A DNA stretch of 43,289 bases from an uncultured Rhodospirillales bacterium (GCA_905614355.1 CAJQSN010000037.1:1-43289); one strand, 5' to 3'; shown: positions 17,039 through 26,489, numbered from the stretch's first letter. The notes: generated from the letters alone by a model not told the origin. Program-made: numbers and translations.

Positions 17039-17914
17039 TTATTTATTCTTGGTGCGACCCTCTCGGTATGTAATATATACCGCCGAGGTAAAAATTAAGG
17101 CACCCCCAAGCCAAACCCACACAGTGGGTATTTCATCAAATAAAATAAATCCGAATACAGCGGCCCAAACTAACCTTGAAAAATCAAATGGTGCAACAAC
17201 CGTTGCATCTGCTTTTTTTAAGGATTCAGAGAGAAAAAACTGTGCAATAGTCGAAGTTGCAGCCACTTCAACGAGCCAAATCGTTTGTTCTATATTTGGA
17301 ACGTGAAGATGGGGGAAGCCAGCAACGAAAGTAATTGGTGTAAGAACTATGACCAGATAGGTGGTTGAGGTCAGACTACTCTCTGATTTACTTAATTTTT
17401 TTAGCGTAATCGTAGAGCCTGCCCAAGCAAGAGAGGCAAACAACACCAGAAAAGCGCCAACACTTAAAACTTCGACACCTGGTTGTAAAATAACCAAAGT
17501 ACTAGCAAAGCCAATGAAGAGTGCCGCCCAACGTCGCCATCCAACCCGTTCCTTTAATATGACTACCGCCAATAATGTAACAAACAAAGGAGCCGTAAAA
17601 TTAAGTGCCGTAGCTTCGGCGATCGGTATCAAGCTTAGTGCCAAGAAAAAACCCAGCATAAAACCTGAATTTAAGCCTCCTCTAAGCATGTGCAATTTCA
17701 TATGGTCCGTTTTCAGGGCCACAAAATTACCACGCACCAACCAAGGCAACAACAAAACAATACCGAAGATATTTCGATAAAAAGCTGTAGCGAAAGGGTG
17801 AACCTCACTAGAGATTTCCCGCACACCGGCATGTGCCGCGGCAAAGCTTACAGCCGATAATATCATAAACAAAGCACCCTTCCAGGTACTTTCCTTATCC
17901 ACGCCATCACTCAT
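17039..17914 (-). CDS. EamA/DMT-superfamily transporter
   Basis: A 291-residue inner-membrane protein with about ten helices in two EamA repeats (residues about 13-142 and 152-285). Recognisable repeat ends are ALNFTAPLFVTLLAVVILKE and VAPFDFSRLVWAAVFGFILF followed by DEIPTVWVWLGGALI. This is the RhaT/EamA-like drug and metabolite carrier family; members export or import amino acids, nucleosides or other small molecules. The gene is on the same strand as the aldolase-ligJ pair, with about 280 bases between, so it may be a separate unit. Substrate and direction unknown. Confidence 0.88.
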   Translation of the reverse strand: MSDGVDKESTWKGALFMILSAVSFAAAHAGVREISSEVHPFATAFYRNIFGIVLLLPWLVRGNFVALKTDHMKLHMLRGGLNSGFMLGFFLALSLIPIAEATALNFTAPLFVTLLAVVILKERVGWRRWAALFIGFASTLVILQPGVEVLSVGAFLVLFASLAWAGSTITLKKLSKSESSLTSTTYLVIVLTPITFVAGFPHLHVPNIEQTIWLVEVAATSTIAQFFLSESLKKADATVVAPFDFSRLVWAAVFGFILFDEIPTVWVWLGGALIFTSAVYITYREGRTKNK

Positions 17915-18275
17915 TCAACGGCCCAATCTGAGATTTGGCACACTTACAATATTTACCACCTAATTAAAATTTCCTAAGTAATTAAATAATGGAAGCAGAT
18001 TTTACCCACATTAAAACCATAATTACTATTGAAGATGCCCAAGCGAGAAACCACAATTTATTTACATAATAATATACGTAAAAAAACAAACAATTAATAG
18101 TCGCGCATCAGACGAAATAAAAAAACATTTAACCATCCCAATCCATTCGACTAGCGCTATTTTAAATAAGTATTGGCTAATACCATTTAAATATACCCAA
18201 GAATAAAATTTAACAAGATTATTAGTGGGGAGGTATATAACAATTATTTTTGGTAAGCTCAAAAGAAACTCTAGT
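17915..18275. other. AT-rich intergenic region
   Basis: Very AT-rich. Open frames here (for example 66 codons on the minus strand at 18062-18262) have no ribosome-binding site or recognisable protein features. I see nothing supportable except that it should contain the promoter of the DMT gene. Confidence 0.4.
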
Positions 18276-18303
18276 AAAAAGAGAACTCCCTACACCAAGT
18301 TCT
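18276..18303 (-). terminator. Probable rho-independent terminator of the ABC importer operon
   Basis: On the minus strand AGAACT, a 10-base loop, AGTTCT, then CTTTTT. It lies about 50 bases past the permease stop. The stem is short (6 bp), so the call is moderate. Confidence 0.45.
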
Positions 18304-18350
18304 AGGAGCCTTTATACACAAAAACTATAAGTAGGATGGAGTAATTTATT

Positions 18351-19157
18351 TTAGAGATTTCGCCATTTAAGCAGTTTTTTCTCGGCAAATCCAATTAGCC
18401 AATTAGCGATAAGCCCTAAGCATGATAAAATAATTATACCAGCAAGAAGACGATCAATAGCAAAGAGGGACCCTGCCATTTGAACATAAGCTCCAATTCC
18501 TTTTTCTGCAGCTATTAACTCAGCGGCAACAATCAGAATAATTGCTATTGCTGCGGTTATTCGAAAATTAGATAAAATTGCTGGCAGTGACGCGGGGAAA
18601 ACTATTTTTCTTGTTATCGAGAACCAAGATAAATTAAAAGATTGTCCCATTCTTATTAAGCTACGATCAACATTGTCGATAGCACCATAGACGGCAATAA
18701 TGGTTGGAAATAGCGTCCCAAATAAAATTATATTTACTTTTGAGAGCTCACCAATACCAAACCAAATTATAAATAATGGTAACAGAGCTATCTTAGGAAC
18801 AGGAAATATAGCAGCTACAATCGGAGCGAGGCCCGCTCGAACTAAAGAAAACAAACCTATGGAAAAACCTAATATTATTCCGAAAAAAGTTCCGAGGGTC
18901 CATCCGAGAATAAGCCGCTTTAAGCTAGCCCCTACATGTAGGTACAAATCACCTGTTACATAAAGATCGTGAAATGCTATTAAAACTTCGGCTGGTTTAG
19001 GTAATACAAGATTAGAAATGAAACCTATGGTAGTGCCAACATGCCATAGAATAAGAAAAATGATAAAAACGACGGGGCTAATCCAATAGTTATTTTTAAA
19101 TTGAAAGCCACTACCCCGGAATGGAACTGGTTTATAGTCATATTTTTTTTTACCCAT
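18351..19157 (-). CDS. ABC transporter permease (SsuC/TauC/NrtB type)
   Basis: A 268-residue inner-membrane permease with about six helices and the binding-protein-dependent transport domain. The EAA-like cytoplasmic loop is YGAIDNVDRSLIRMGQSFNL followed by WFSITRKIVFPASLPAILSN, the contact site for the ATPase. The family moves sulfonates, taurine, nitrate, pyrimidine precursors or aromatic carboxylates. The start overlaps the ATPase gene by eight bases, so the two are translationally coupled. It is the last gene of a binding protein-ATPase-permease operon. Substrate unknown; the neighbouring catabolic genes suggest an aromatic acid or sulfonate. Confidence 0.9.
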   Translation of the reverse strand: MGKKKYDYKPVPFRGSGFQFKNNYWISPVVFIIFLILWHVGTTIGFISNLVLPKPAEVLIAFHDLYVTGDLYLHVGASLKRLILGWTLGTFFGIILGFSIGLFSLVRAGLAPIVAAIFPVPKIALLPLFIIWFGIGELSKVNIILFGTLFPTIIAVYGAIDNVDRSLIRMGQSFNLSWFSITRKIVFPASLPAILSNFRITAAIAIILIVAAELIAAEKGIGAYVQMAGSLFAIDRLLAGIIILSCLGLIANWLIGFAEKKLLKWRNL

Positions 19158-19908
19158 TTTCTAATTCCCGCTCAGCAGCAATCGCTTCATCTTTTAATAA
19201 ATTCCATAAATGTTCTTCCAATTCGATATTTCTAATTTTTCTATCCGCGATATCTGTATCAATATTTACGATCTCTCGTATTTCTCCTGGTCGTCGTGAC
19301 ATCACAACAACTTTGTGGCCAATCCGGATAGCCTCAGACAAGTTATGAGTTATATAAACTGAAGTAAAATTCTGCTTTTTCCACAGCTCTATTAAATCAT
19401 TTAAAAGTATTTCCGAGGTCTGAGAATCTAATGCAGATAACGGCTCATCCATTAATAAAACAGATGGATTTACAGCAAGTGCTCTCGCAATACCTACACG
19501 TTGTTTCATTCCACCCGAGAGTTCTCTAGGCCAACGATCACTAAATTCAGTCAATTTTGTACGCTGCAAAACGGACTCAATAATCTCGTTTCTATTTATA
19601 GCAGAAAGACTGTGATCTTCTAGAACTAGTGAAATGTTTTCTTCTACTGTCCGCCAAGGCAAAAGAGAAAAGTCTTGGAAAATATAAGTTAAAGGGTTCA
19701 GACAGCCAGGGGGAGGTGTCCCCCTGGCCTCTATACTGCCTGTATCTGGACTTTCCAAACCTCCTATTAATCTCAGGAGGGTGGATTTACCGCAACCCGA
19801 AGGGCCAACAATACAAACAATCTGCCCTTCGTTTATGTTTAAATTAATTTCATTTAGTACTAGTAAGTCGCCATAAGTCTTAGATACTTTTTTTAAGACT
19901 AATTCCAT
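19150..19908 (-). CDS. ABC transporter ATP-binding protein (SsuB/TauB/NrtD type)
   Basis: A 252-residue cytoplasmic ATPase that powers import through the adjacent permease. All motifs are intact: Walker A GPSGCGKST (residues 35-43), Q-loop YIFQDFSLLPW, signature LSGGMKQRVGIARAL, Walker B VLLMDEPLSALD and H-loop YITHNLSEAI. The LLPWRTVEEN block is typical of the nitrate/sulfonate/taurine subfamily. It overlaps the permease start by eight bases and follows the binding-protein gene by 21 bases. Confidence 0.93.
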   Translation of the reverse strand: MELVLKKVSKTYGDLLVLNEINLNINEGQIVCIVGPSGCGKSTLLRLIGGLESPDTGSIEARGTPPPGCLNPLTYIFQDFSLLPWRTVEENISLVLEDHSLSAINRNEIIESVLQRTKLTEFSDRWPRELSGGMKQRVGIARALAVNPSVLLMDEPLSALDSQTSEILLNDLIELWKKQNFTSVYITHNLSEAIRIGHKVVVMSRRPGEIREIVNIDTDIADRKIRNIELEEHLWNLLKDEAIAAERELENG

Positions 19909-19929
19909 TTCTAATACTAAAAATAAAAA

Positions 19930-20958
19930 TTAGTAGGTTTTCACGTAACTGGTATCAACTAAATTTTTAATCGAAGCGGAAGCTGGTACGAGTTTCTCGG
20001 CCTTGAACCAATCAAGTTGATGCTTAACTGAAGTTAGATTTAGCCGTCCGTCGGGCTGTAATCGCATTGACCCAGCTTGTATCGAACCAGCTGCTTTTTT
20101 ATAAGGTCGACTTGTATAGACATATTTGTGTATTAGACGTGTCGTAGATTCAATAGCGCTAGCGCCTCGTTTTTTATCAATCATTACATCATTAAATTCT
20201 TTTATACCCTTAGAGTAGGCAGCTAAGAAATTCTTGGTTAAAGCTCGCTTGTTGGTGGCATTATTTTTTGACGTAAAAATAGTCGTTATTTGGTAGCCAT
20301 CAATATAATCTGCAACATTACCTATTATTTTTGCGCCACCTGATTTATGGAGGGCTTTGGCAATATGCGGCACTATCGACCAGGCATCTATTTGACCTGA
20401 CTTTAATGCCCCAATGATAACACCTACTTTTTGTAGGGGTTTTAGGCTTATTTCTTTACTTGAAAAACCTTCTTTTTTAGCTATTTGCGAAGCCATATAA
20501 TGAAACGAGGAACCTGTTTGAGTTAGGCCAAATGAACGACCTTTTAGGTCAGAAGCTTTACGCACACCTGAAGCGTATGCTTTGTTAGAAACTAGAATTT
20601 TCTGACCATCTACTCCCTTTTCTTCGGTAAGCGCACCGCCAATAATTCTAATAGCTCCTTTTTCTGCAAGGTTTACTAATGCTCCACTGATTGCAGTAAC
20701 ACCGTAATCAATATCTCCGGATGCGATAGCTATAGCCATAGGCGCAGCGGCTTGGAATGGTACTAATTTTGCTGTCAAACCAGCTTCTTTGAAATAACCT
20801 TTTTCATAAGCGATGAAGGCAGCCGAATGCGAAGTGAAACGTAAAACGCCTACGTTAATGCTATCCTGGGCAAATACTTGGGTACCTAGTCCAATTAACA
20901 CGGCAACAGAAACTAGCAAGTTTTTACATAGCTTATTTAATTTTTTATCAAAAATCAT
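19930..20958 (-). CDS. ABC transporter substrate-binding protein (SsuA/NMT1-like)
   Basis: Periplasmic receptor for the ABC importer encoded just downstream. The preferred start is the ATG at 20958, preceded by AAAGGGGAAT; the frame is open 30 bases further up, but without a site. A signal peptide is visible (NLLVSVAVLIGLGTQVFA, cleavage before QDSINVG). The mature part has the periplasmic-binding type 2 pattern of the nitrate/sulfonate/thiamine-precursor group: FIAYEKGYFKEAGLTAKLVP near the start, AIASGDIDYGV and GRSFGLTQTGSSFHYMA. At about 342 residues it is of usual length. Ligand not resolved. The gene is divergent from the alpha/beta hydrolase gene. Confidence 0.88.
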   Translation of the reverse strand: MIFDKKLNKLCKNLLVSVAVLIGLGTQVFAQDSINVGVLRFTSHSAAFIAYEKGYFKEAGLTAKLVPFQAAAPMAIAIASGDIDYGVTAISGALVNLAEKGAIRIIGGALTEEKGVDGQKILVSNKAYASGVRKASDLKGRSFGLTQTGSSFHYMASQIAKKEGFSSKEISLKPLQKVGVIIGALKSGQIDAWSIVPHIAKALHKSGGAKIIGNVADYIDGYQITTIFTSKNNATNKRALTKNFLAAYSKGIKEFNDVMIDKKRGASAIESTTRLIHKYVYTSRPYKKAAGSIQAGSMRLQPDGRLNLTSVKHQLDWFKAEKLVPASASIKNLVDTSYVKTY

Positions 20959-21256
20959 CTTATTCCCCTTTGGTTTGGCTTTTATCACATATTATACTTT
21001 AAATTATTTGCATTCCAATTTAATCTAATGAAAGAATATCCACTCTAAAGGATAAGGACAAGACCTGTAGTTTTATAAAGATGAGTAGGTTAGAGGATAA
21101 TAAAATATAAGGCTAAACACACTTAGATATAGTAGCTGCCTAAATTTAAAAGAATAGTTACCTTGGAAAGATATTAAAGTTATTGGTTTAACTTTTACTC
21201 TACACAATTTTAAAACTACAAATTACGATAATTTATTTTTAAGGCGGGGAAATACA

Positions 21257-22072
21257 ATGCCAATAGAAATGACAGAAAATTTCGAAATTAACTACATTGA
21301 TGAGGGTGATGGTTTCCCCATATTCCTTATTCATGGGCTTGTAGGCGATCATACCGCATGGACAACACAAGTAAGTGTTCTCAAAGAGAAGTATAGGATG
21401 ATTGCCGTAGACAATCCAGGGTCTGGGGGAAGTTCACCTGTAACTGGTCCCTGCACAACCGAGGAACTAGCAGATACGATGTTATCCCTAATGGATAAGC
21501 TAGGTATCGAGAAGGCTCACATACTAGGACGGTCCTTGGGGGGGTTAATTGGGCAACACATGGCATTACGGGGTCCAGACCGAGTACACTCACTAGTCAT
21601 GACCGCAGCTACTCCAAAAGTAGATCCAATTGGCACGCGAATCCTCGAAAATATGCGAGAGATTTTAGAATGGCGCGATAATTGGTCAGACTGGGCTCGT
21701 CACTCAGCACATGCATTTGTCACACCTCAATTTTATAATGAAAATCCAGAGGCGATGTCTAATATAGTGGCGTTGGTCAGTAATGAGGCGCTAAGTAAAA
21801 TATCGTATATTAATCTTAACAATACAGCTCTCGCACACGACACCACAGAGCAATTGAAGGATATTAACTGTCCCACGTTGATAATGGCAGGGCGGCTGGA
21901 TCCAATATGTGGAATGATTGGAACGGACAAAATGACTGCATCAATCCGGAATGTAGAAACGGTTATTTTTGAAAAATCTAGCCATTTTTTTATGATTGAA
22001 GAGGCAGAGAAATCAATGAATACATTGATTGATTGGTTCGATAGGCATACACCCAAAAATGCGCTTAAATAA
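21257..22072 (+). CDS. Alpha/beta hydrolase
   Basis: A 271-residue alpha/beta-fold hydrolase. Oxyanion-hole motif FLIHGLVGDH (residues 23-32); nucleophile elbow GRSLGG with Ser93; acid candidate in MAGRLDPICG; catalytic His in KSSHFFMIEE. The layout resembles meta-cleavage-product hydrolases and 3-oxoadipate enol-lactonase-like proteins of aromatic pathways, but also many general esterases. GGCGGGG lies about nine bases before the ATG. Its stop codon overlaps the next start by one base (TAATG), so it is coupled to the glutathione-transferase gene, supporting a joint catabolic role. Confidence 0.87.
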   Translation: MPIEMTENFEINYIDEGDGFPIFLIHGLVGDHTAWTTQVSVLKEKYRMIAVDNPGSGGSSPVTGPCTTEELADTMLSLMDKLGIEKAHILGRSLGGLIGQHMALRGPDRVHSLVMTAATPKVDPIGTRILENMREILEWRDNWSDWARHSAHAFVTPQFYNENPEAMSNIVALVSNEALSKISYINLNNTALAHDTTEQLKDINCPTLIMAGRLDPICGMIGTDKMTASIRNVETVIFEKSSHFFMIEEAEKSMNTLIDWFDRHTPKNALK

Positions 22073-23127
22073 TGGCCAATTCAGAATTCTATAGAACCAA
22101 CCCCTCTGCTGAAAAGCCTCAAAGTAACATCCACCAACGCAAGGCTGATGGGGAGTTTATACGGGGCGTGAGCAAATTCCGCTCTAGATTAGGGGCAACC
22201 CCAGAATTCCCTGCTGAACCGGGCCGTTACCATCTCTTTGTGTCATTTAATTGTCCGTGGTGCCACCGGGTAACGCTAGCCCGAAATATATTGGGCCTAG
22301 AAGAGACCATAACAATGGATGTAGCCTTCCCAAACCGTACGGGCGAGGATGACACAGTCGCAGCAGGTCTATGGGAATTTAATCCAGCGCGCCTGGCAAC
22401 ACTCACGGGAGATACCCTACCCGAGTGTACTAAGGAAACCGGTACGAAGGAAGGATACCGTCTGATAAAGCAAATCTATGAGGCGGAAGGGTCGGATGAA
22501 ACCTCCGTGCCTATTCTCTATGACAAGAAGAACAAGCGCATAATCTCCAACGAGAGCTCAGAGATTATACGCATGCTGAACCAGGAGGCCAGTCGGCTTG
22601 GCAGTTCTTTGTCCGATGAGGTTCGGGCGGACTTATATCCATTAGGAGACGACCAATCCCAGCTCCGATCGGAAATCGATACACTCAACGATCAGATATA
22701 CGCGAACATCAATAATGGCGCCTACAAGGCTGGTTTTTCCTCCAGTCAGGAGGTCTATGCCAGAGCATTTGCCAACTACTTTTATACTTTGGAGGCGCTG
22801 GAAAAGCGCCTCGCTTCGGATGGCAGACCTTTTCTCACAGGTAACACCTTCACCGAGGCTGACCTTCGTCTTTTCCCCACCCTCTTCCGTCATGATCCTG
22901 TCTATTTCGTGCGGATGAAGCTGAACGGTGCCCGCATATTGGACTTCCCCTGCCTCTGGCGTTGGCTATGCCAGGTATATGCCATGCCTGGCGTCGTCGC
23001 GAGTAACTCTCTCATACACTGCCGTCAGGGGTATTTCGGACGGTCCTGGAATAACGTCGTTGCCTTGGGACCACTCTACCCGATGAGCTACCCAGAAGCG
23101 TATGAGCATCCAGAATTAGCAAATTAG
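22072..23127 (+). CDS. Glutathionyl-hydroquinone reductase-like glutathione transferase
   Basis: A 351-residue protein of the ECM4/YqjG-type (xi/omega-like) glutathione transferases. These reduce glutathionyl-hydroquinones formed when quinones react with glutathione. The catalytic motif is NCPWCHRVTLAR (C61, usually CPWAHR), preceded by GRYHLFVSF. The GSH site follows as SVPILYDKKNKRIISNESSE. The C-terminal all-helical domain includes FLTGNTFTEADLRLFPTLFR and the typical RWLCQVYAMPGV. The gene starts inside the stop of the hydrolase gene (TAATG). Its codon use looks GC-richer than its immediate neighbours. It fits a pathway passing through hydroquinones or producing quinone stress. Confidence 0.88.
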   Translation: MANSEFYRTNPSAEKPQSNIHQRKADGEFIRGVSKFRSRLGATPEFPAEPGRYHLFVSFNCPWCHRVTLARNILGLEETITMDVAFPNRTGEDDTVAAGLWEFNPARLATLTGDTLPECTKETGTKEGYRLIKQIYEAEGSDETSVPILYDKKNKRIISNESSEIIRMLNQEASRLGSSLSDEVRADLYPLGDDQSQLRSEIDTLNDQIYANINNGAYKAGFSSSQEVYARAFANYFYTLEALEKRLASDGRPFLTGNTFTEADLRLFPTLFRHDPVYFVRMKLNGARILDFPCLWRWLCQVYAMPGVVASNSLIHCRQGYFGRSWNNVVALGPLYPMSYPEAYEHPELAN

Positions 23128-23279
23128 TTAACCTGATATCAAGCGAACCTAAACTAATCGTTTAATCGATGAAAGTGTCTCTATTATCCTGCACAAAAAT
23201 GTCCATAATTTTATGAGACCGAATTTCATCTTCCGTCTTTCTGTATAGCCTAATGGAACAGGCTCCTCGACTTAAGTGG

Positions 23280-24374
23280 TTACTGTTTTGCGCCGGATCC
23301 GCTAGCTTGAGTGTTAAAAAATGAATATAAATTACTCAATTTTGTGTCATTTTTTGAATATTTTCGGGCTTTAAATATTTGATTGGTTGTACCAAACGGT
23401 TGGTGAATATTGTAGAAAGGAGAAACATATTCCCAAACAATTTCACCAGCTCGCGTAACTTCAAACATGCGACCGTGCATACCTTCACAAATAAAAGTAT
23501 TACCGTTGGCCAAGCGGTGCACGCCGCTGACACGAGGTGAATAGAAGGTAACCGAAGGTTGCCCTATGTATTGCCATACAATTTCCTTAGACCTTGAATC
23601 AATTTCTAAAATTCGGGAATGCTCTGGGGTAGGCTGCTCAGACCCATTCGCAAACAAAATAATGTTGTTATTGTCTAAACGTTGACAATCGTGCTGGCCA
23701 CCCCAACTTCGATCCTGCATTTCCCAATCAATTTTGCTTGTTTGCCGGTTAACCAAGATTATTAAATCGATGTCCCTAAAACTTACAAGAATATTTCCAT
23801 CTGCCTGAACATGGCAAGCGTTTGCATGTGCAAATTCGTGTCGGTTAGCCGCAGGCCTGAGTGGATATTTATCATATGGAAAATGATCCTTGAGTTTCCA
23901 CTCCCAGACAGTTTTTCCGTCGCGATCAACTTCCCGAAGAACGTCCTCATAAATTCCACCATCTTTATGATAACTATTAGGTTTGCCACCTTTCACCCGC
24001 TCCGCTTCTTTGGATGGTGTTAACTCCCACGCTAAATAAAGAATATTGTTATCGTGTATTGGACTAAAATCATGGTGTTGTGAGACATCCGTATGTTCCC
24101 AGATGATATTCCCCTGTTGGTTAAGCTCTAGCAACCGGCCACCACCTGCCGCCAGCTTTGGACCGCCTCCTTGCTTTGTTGAAACTAGCAGATTACCGTT
24201 TTCAAGAAGCTGACCATAGTTGCCAAGTTTTCCTGGTAAGCGCCATTGATGTACTATCTCACCGAGTTCACCTATTAAATAACACTCGCTTCCGCCCGCA
24301 GGTCCAAATAGAACATACCCCGGTTCAACCAGTCCCTGCTGGTAGCAAGTAACACCAAACTGTAATGGCCGCAT
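23280..24374 (-). CDS. Arylsulfotransferase (ASST)-family protein
   Basis: A 364-residue protein with repeated beta-propeller-like blades of the arylsulfotransferase family. Repeated units are readable: GYVLFGPAGGSECYLIGELG, QLLENGNLLVSTKQGGG, GGRLLELNQQGNIIWEH, REVDRDGKTVWEWKLKDHF, HVQADGNILVSFRDID, HRLANGNTFICEGMHG and FEVTRAGEIVWEYVSPFY. A conserved-type His lies in RHEFAHANACHV. Canonical enzymes move sulfate from an aryl sulfate to a phenol in the periplasm. No signal peptide is visible here, so the location and the reaction are uncertain. It is convergent with the glutathione-transferase gene and may deal with phenolic sulfates. Confidence 0.8.
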   Translation of the reverse strand: MRPLQFGVTCYQQGLVEPGYVLFGPAGGSECYLIGELGEIVHQWRLPGKLGNYGQLLENGNLLVSTKQGGGPKLAAGGGRLLELNQQGNIIWEHTDVSQHHDFSPIHDNNILYLAWELTPSKEAERVKGGKPNSYHKDGGIYEDVLREVDRDGKTVWEWKLKDHFPYDKYPLRPAANRHEFAHANACHVQADGNILVSFRDIDLIILVNRQTSKIDWEMQDRSWGGQHDCQRLDNNNIILFANGSEQPTPEHSRILEIDSRSKEIVWQYIGQPSVTFYSPRVSGVHRLANGNTFICEGMHGRMFEVTRAGEIVWEYVSPFYNIHQPFGTTNQIFKARKYSKNDTKLSNLYSFFNTQASGSGAKQ

Positions 24375-24446
24375 ATAATTTCCCCTAGTAAAAATTCAAC
24401 AGTTTAAAACGCTGCTTTAAGTTTGTCGAAGCCGCTCCTCTTTAAT

Positions 24447-24548
24447 TTACTGCGGCCATTTTTTAATCGCCTTTTTTTCTTTAATTTCACGAGCCTTCAT
24501 AGCCACACTGTCAACAATAGACAGGATAAATTTTGAAGATGCTATCAT
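24447..24548 (-). CDS. Small 33-residue ORF with a strong ribosome-binding site
   Basis: An ATG at 24548 has GGGAGGA seven bases upstream, one of the strongest Shine-Dalgarno matches in the window. The product is MIASSKFILSIVDSVAMKAR followed by EIKEKKAIKKWPQ: a short hydrophobic N-terminal half and a Lys-rich amphipathic half, so it could lie at the membrane surface. It is on the same strand as the ASST-family gene and 72 bases upstream of it. I do not recognise it. Support is the binding site and position only. Confidence 0.4.
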   Translation of the reverse strand: MIASSKFILSIVDSVAMKAREIKEKKAIKKWPQ

Positions 24549-25065
24549 TAAAATGTCCTCCCATATTAAATTGAAGTCTACGCTTCTAATTCGCACGATA
24601 AATTAACTAAAACAACTAATCAGAATTCATAATACTAATTAGTAATATTCAGTACTTAAAGGTGCGCAGAGAAGCTATTACCGCTATATAGGACCGTACA
24701 TAAATATGAGGTGGAGCATACTGATAATGGGTGCGACGATAAGCCCAGTAACTGCCCTAACTCCGGTCTCAATATGACAAATGCGACCACAGTTATTAAA
24801 TACAGAAGTTTAGATATGTCATAAGTGATTAGGTGTTATGGGGAAGGTTGTTTTGGTCCAGTTACGTGCACCGCAGATAAAAGACTGCGATACATATCAG
24901 GCAAAGCCATAGGTCGGGATTTGTGTTTGGCGGCGTTTCCAAGGCATTACCGGGGGCATAAAATTAAAATTTTCAATCGGTACCCTGAGCGTTACCTTTT
25001 GTCTATATCACCGGTTGGGGTCCCTCAGACTTTACCAACAAACCATTGATTAGAAAAGGTAAAAA
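24549..25065. other. Intergenic region, no supportable gene
   Basis: About 515 bases between the small ORF and tRNA-His. An open frame of 74 codons (24825-25049, plus) has no ribosome-binding site and no recognisable features. It should hold the promoter of the small ORF/ASST unit. I see no other element. Confidence 0.4.
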
Positions 25066-25143
25066 TGGGGCGAACGAGGGGACTTGAACCCCCAACCCCC
25101 GGCATCACAAGCCGGTGCTCTAACCAGTTGAGCTACATCCGCC
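25066..25143 (-). tRNA. tRNA-His (GTG)
   Basis: Full cloverleaf on the minus strand. Acceptor GCGGATG / CGTTCGC (two G-U pairs), D-arm GCTC-AACTGGTTA-GAGC, anticodon stem CCGGC/GCCGG with loop TTGTGAT (anticodon GTG), five-base variable loop, T-arm GGGGG-TTCAAGT-CCCCT. An extra 5' G (G-1, at 25143) faces C73 (25069), and CCA is encoded (25066-25068). G-1:C73 is the usual bacterial histidine identity pair. A large alphaproteobacterial clade has lost it, so its presence here is a useful placement clue. Confidence 0.95.
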
Positions 25144-25222
25144 ACATAGCATTATGGTTTAACCTCAAGCCTCTTTTGGGTCAAGCATATGGAAATAAAA
25201 TTTCTACTAAATCTTCAAGTTC

Positions 25223-26452
25223 TCAATGCCAATAGTCCTTAACCCAAGGCGCTGGATAATCCGCTGGATTTGGCTCTCCACCAAAACTAATAACGATGGA
25301 GCCTTCAGGAATAGCCCGCGCTGCATGCAATCGATAAATCTTGCACCAATCGCTTGGAAAAATATCTGCATCTGGTACCTTGCTTGCAATCCAAATTTCA
25401 TCCCCACCATATTTTTGTGCATTAATCTGAGAAAAATCTGACCAAATTTCTGGCCTGGAACCGTTTTTAAACCGCATTACTGAAGAGCTAAAAATTGGTA
25501 CATAACAGTTCTGAGCAATAGCAAAATCACTATCATAAAATAACAATGGATCTATGGAACCTGTTATTACAACATCAAGATCAAAATAAAGTATGTGCGA
25601 ACCCAACCCTTCTATCTTCTCTCCGAACATAGATAGTTTTTGCCACCAACCGCTAATATCTTGCCCTAAAATATTTTTGTTCGGGAGTTGTAAAGTTTGA
25701 ATGCCGGCCTCTAACCCCGAGGGGTCATCGGTTAAACAAAAAAAATCCACACCAACTGAACTCCAACGACGAACCATCGAAGCCAGTCGATTAACATAAT
25801 TTGCTCCATACTTAGCACCATGTTTAACACAAACTACTGTGGCAGCTTCGGTAGATGTTGCACGACCAGCTGTTTTATCAATGCCAGCTAGTAGCGCATT
25901 CACTCGGTTAAGACACAAATCAACCATAGTATTATCAGGATAAAAAAATTTCAACTCTTCAAAACAGTCTGAAGCATCCCTATGTTTTTCATTAGATATT
26001 AAAACTCGACCAAGGTGAAGCTGAGATTCAATATCACTTGGCATAATTTTTACAGCTTCACGAAGTATGTTTTCAGCTTTATGCTTATCACCATTATAAT
26101 CATGAGCACGACCTAAAAAACACAAAATTCTTGCCGTAGCTGCTTCAGTGAGTAGGTATTTTTCAAAAAAATCAGCAGCAAGCTTGGGCGCACCATTATC
26201 TAAATAGTGATATCCAAGACACAATAACAAGGACGTATCATCCGGTAATAATTCGCGAGCCCGCAAGATATATTTTAAACTTTTTCCATCATCGCCAATC
26301 CATTGATAAAGCTGTCCGGTAATTTTTTGAATAGCACCATTATCCGGAATTTTATCTTCAATTTGGTTCAAGCAGGCTCTAGCCTGTGTTATGTTTTGGG
26401 CCCCTAAAAATTCTGTTACTTTTTCAAACGTTTCAATAATATCCATGATCAA
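25223..26452 (-). CDS. TPR-repeat protein with C-terminal glycosyltransferase-like domain
   Basis: A 409-residue protein in two parts. Residues 1 to about 175 form helical TPR-type repeats (LLCLGYHYLDNGAPKLAADF, FLGRAHDYNGDKHKAENILR, LHLGRVLISNEKHRDASDCF). From about 195 an alpha/beta domain starts at VVCVKHGAKYGANYVNRL, and has a DxD-type sugar-nucleotide motif in ILYFDLDVVITGSIDPL and later GGDEIWIASKVPDADIFPSD, as in GT8-like glycosyltransferases. It probably modifies a surface polysaccharide or protein, with the TPR part binding a partner. No membrane segment is visible. It lies 37 bases after the aminotransferase gene on the same strand. The acceptor is unknown. Confidence 0.72.
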   Translation of the reverse strand: MIMDIIETFEKVTEFLGAQNITQARACLNQIEDKIPDNGAIQKITGQLYQWIGDDGKSLKYILRARELLPDDTSLLLCLGYHYLDNGAPKLAADFFEKYLLTEAATARILCFLGRAHDYNGDKHKAENILREAVKIMPSDIESQLHLGRVLISNEKHRDASDCFEELKFFYPDNTMVDLCLNRVNALLAGIDKTAGRATSTEAATVVCVKHGAKYGANYVNRLASMVRRWSSVGVDFFCLTDDPSGLEAGIQTLQLPNKNILGQDISGWWQKLSMFGEKIEGLGSHILYFDLDVVITGSIDPLLFYDSDFAIAQNCYVPIFSSSVMRFKNGSRPEIWSDFSQINAQKYGGDEIWIASKVPDADIFPSDWCKIYRLHAARAIPEGSIVISFGGEPNPADYPAPWVKDYWH

Positions 26453-26489
26453 CTATAAATATAAAAATAGGGAAATTAACTAAACAATT

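Noticed and set aside
18062..18262. 66-codon minus-strand hydrophobic frame
   Set aside because: AT-rich DNA readily yields such frames; no start signal and no family resemblance.
24825..25049. 74-codon plus-strand frame before tRNA-His
   Set aside because: No ribosome-binding site, no recognisable features and no operon context.
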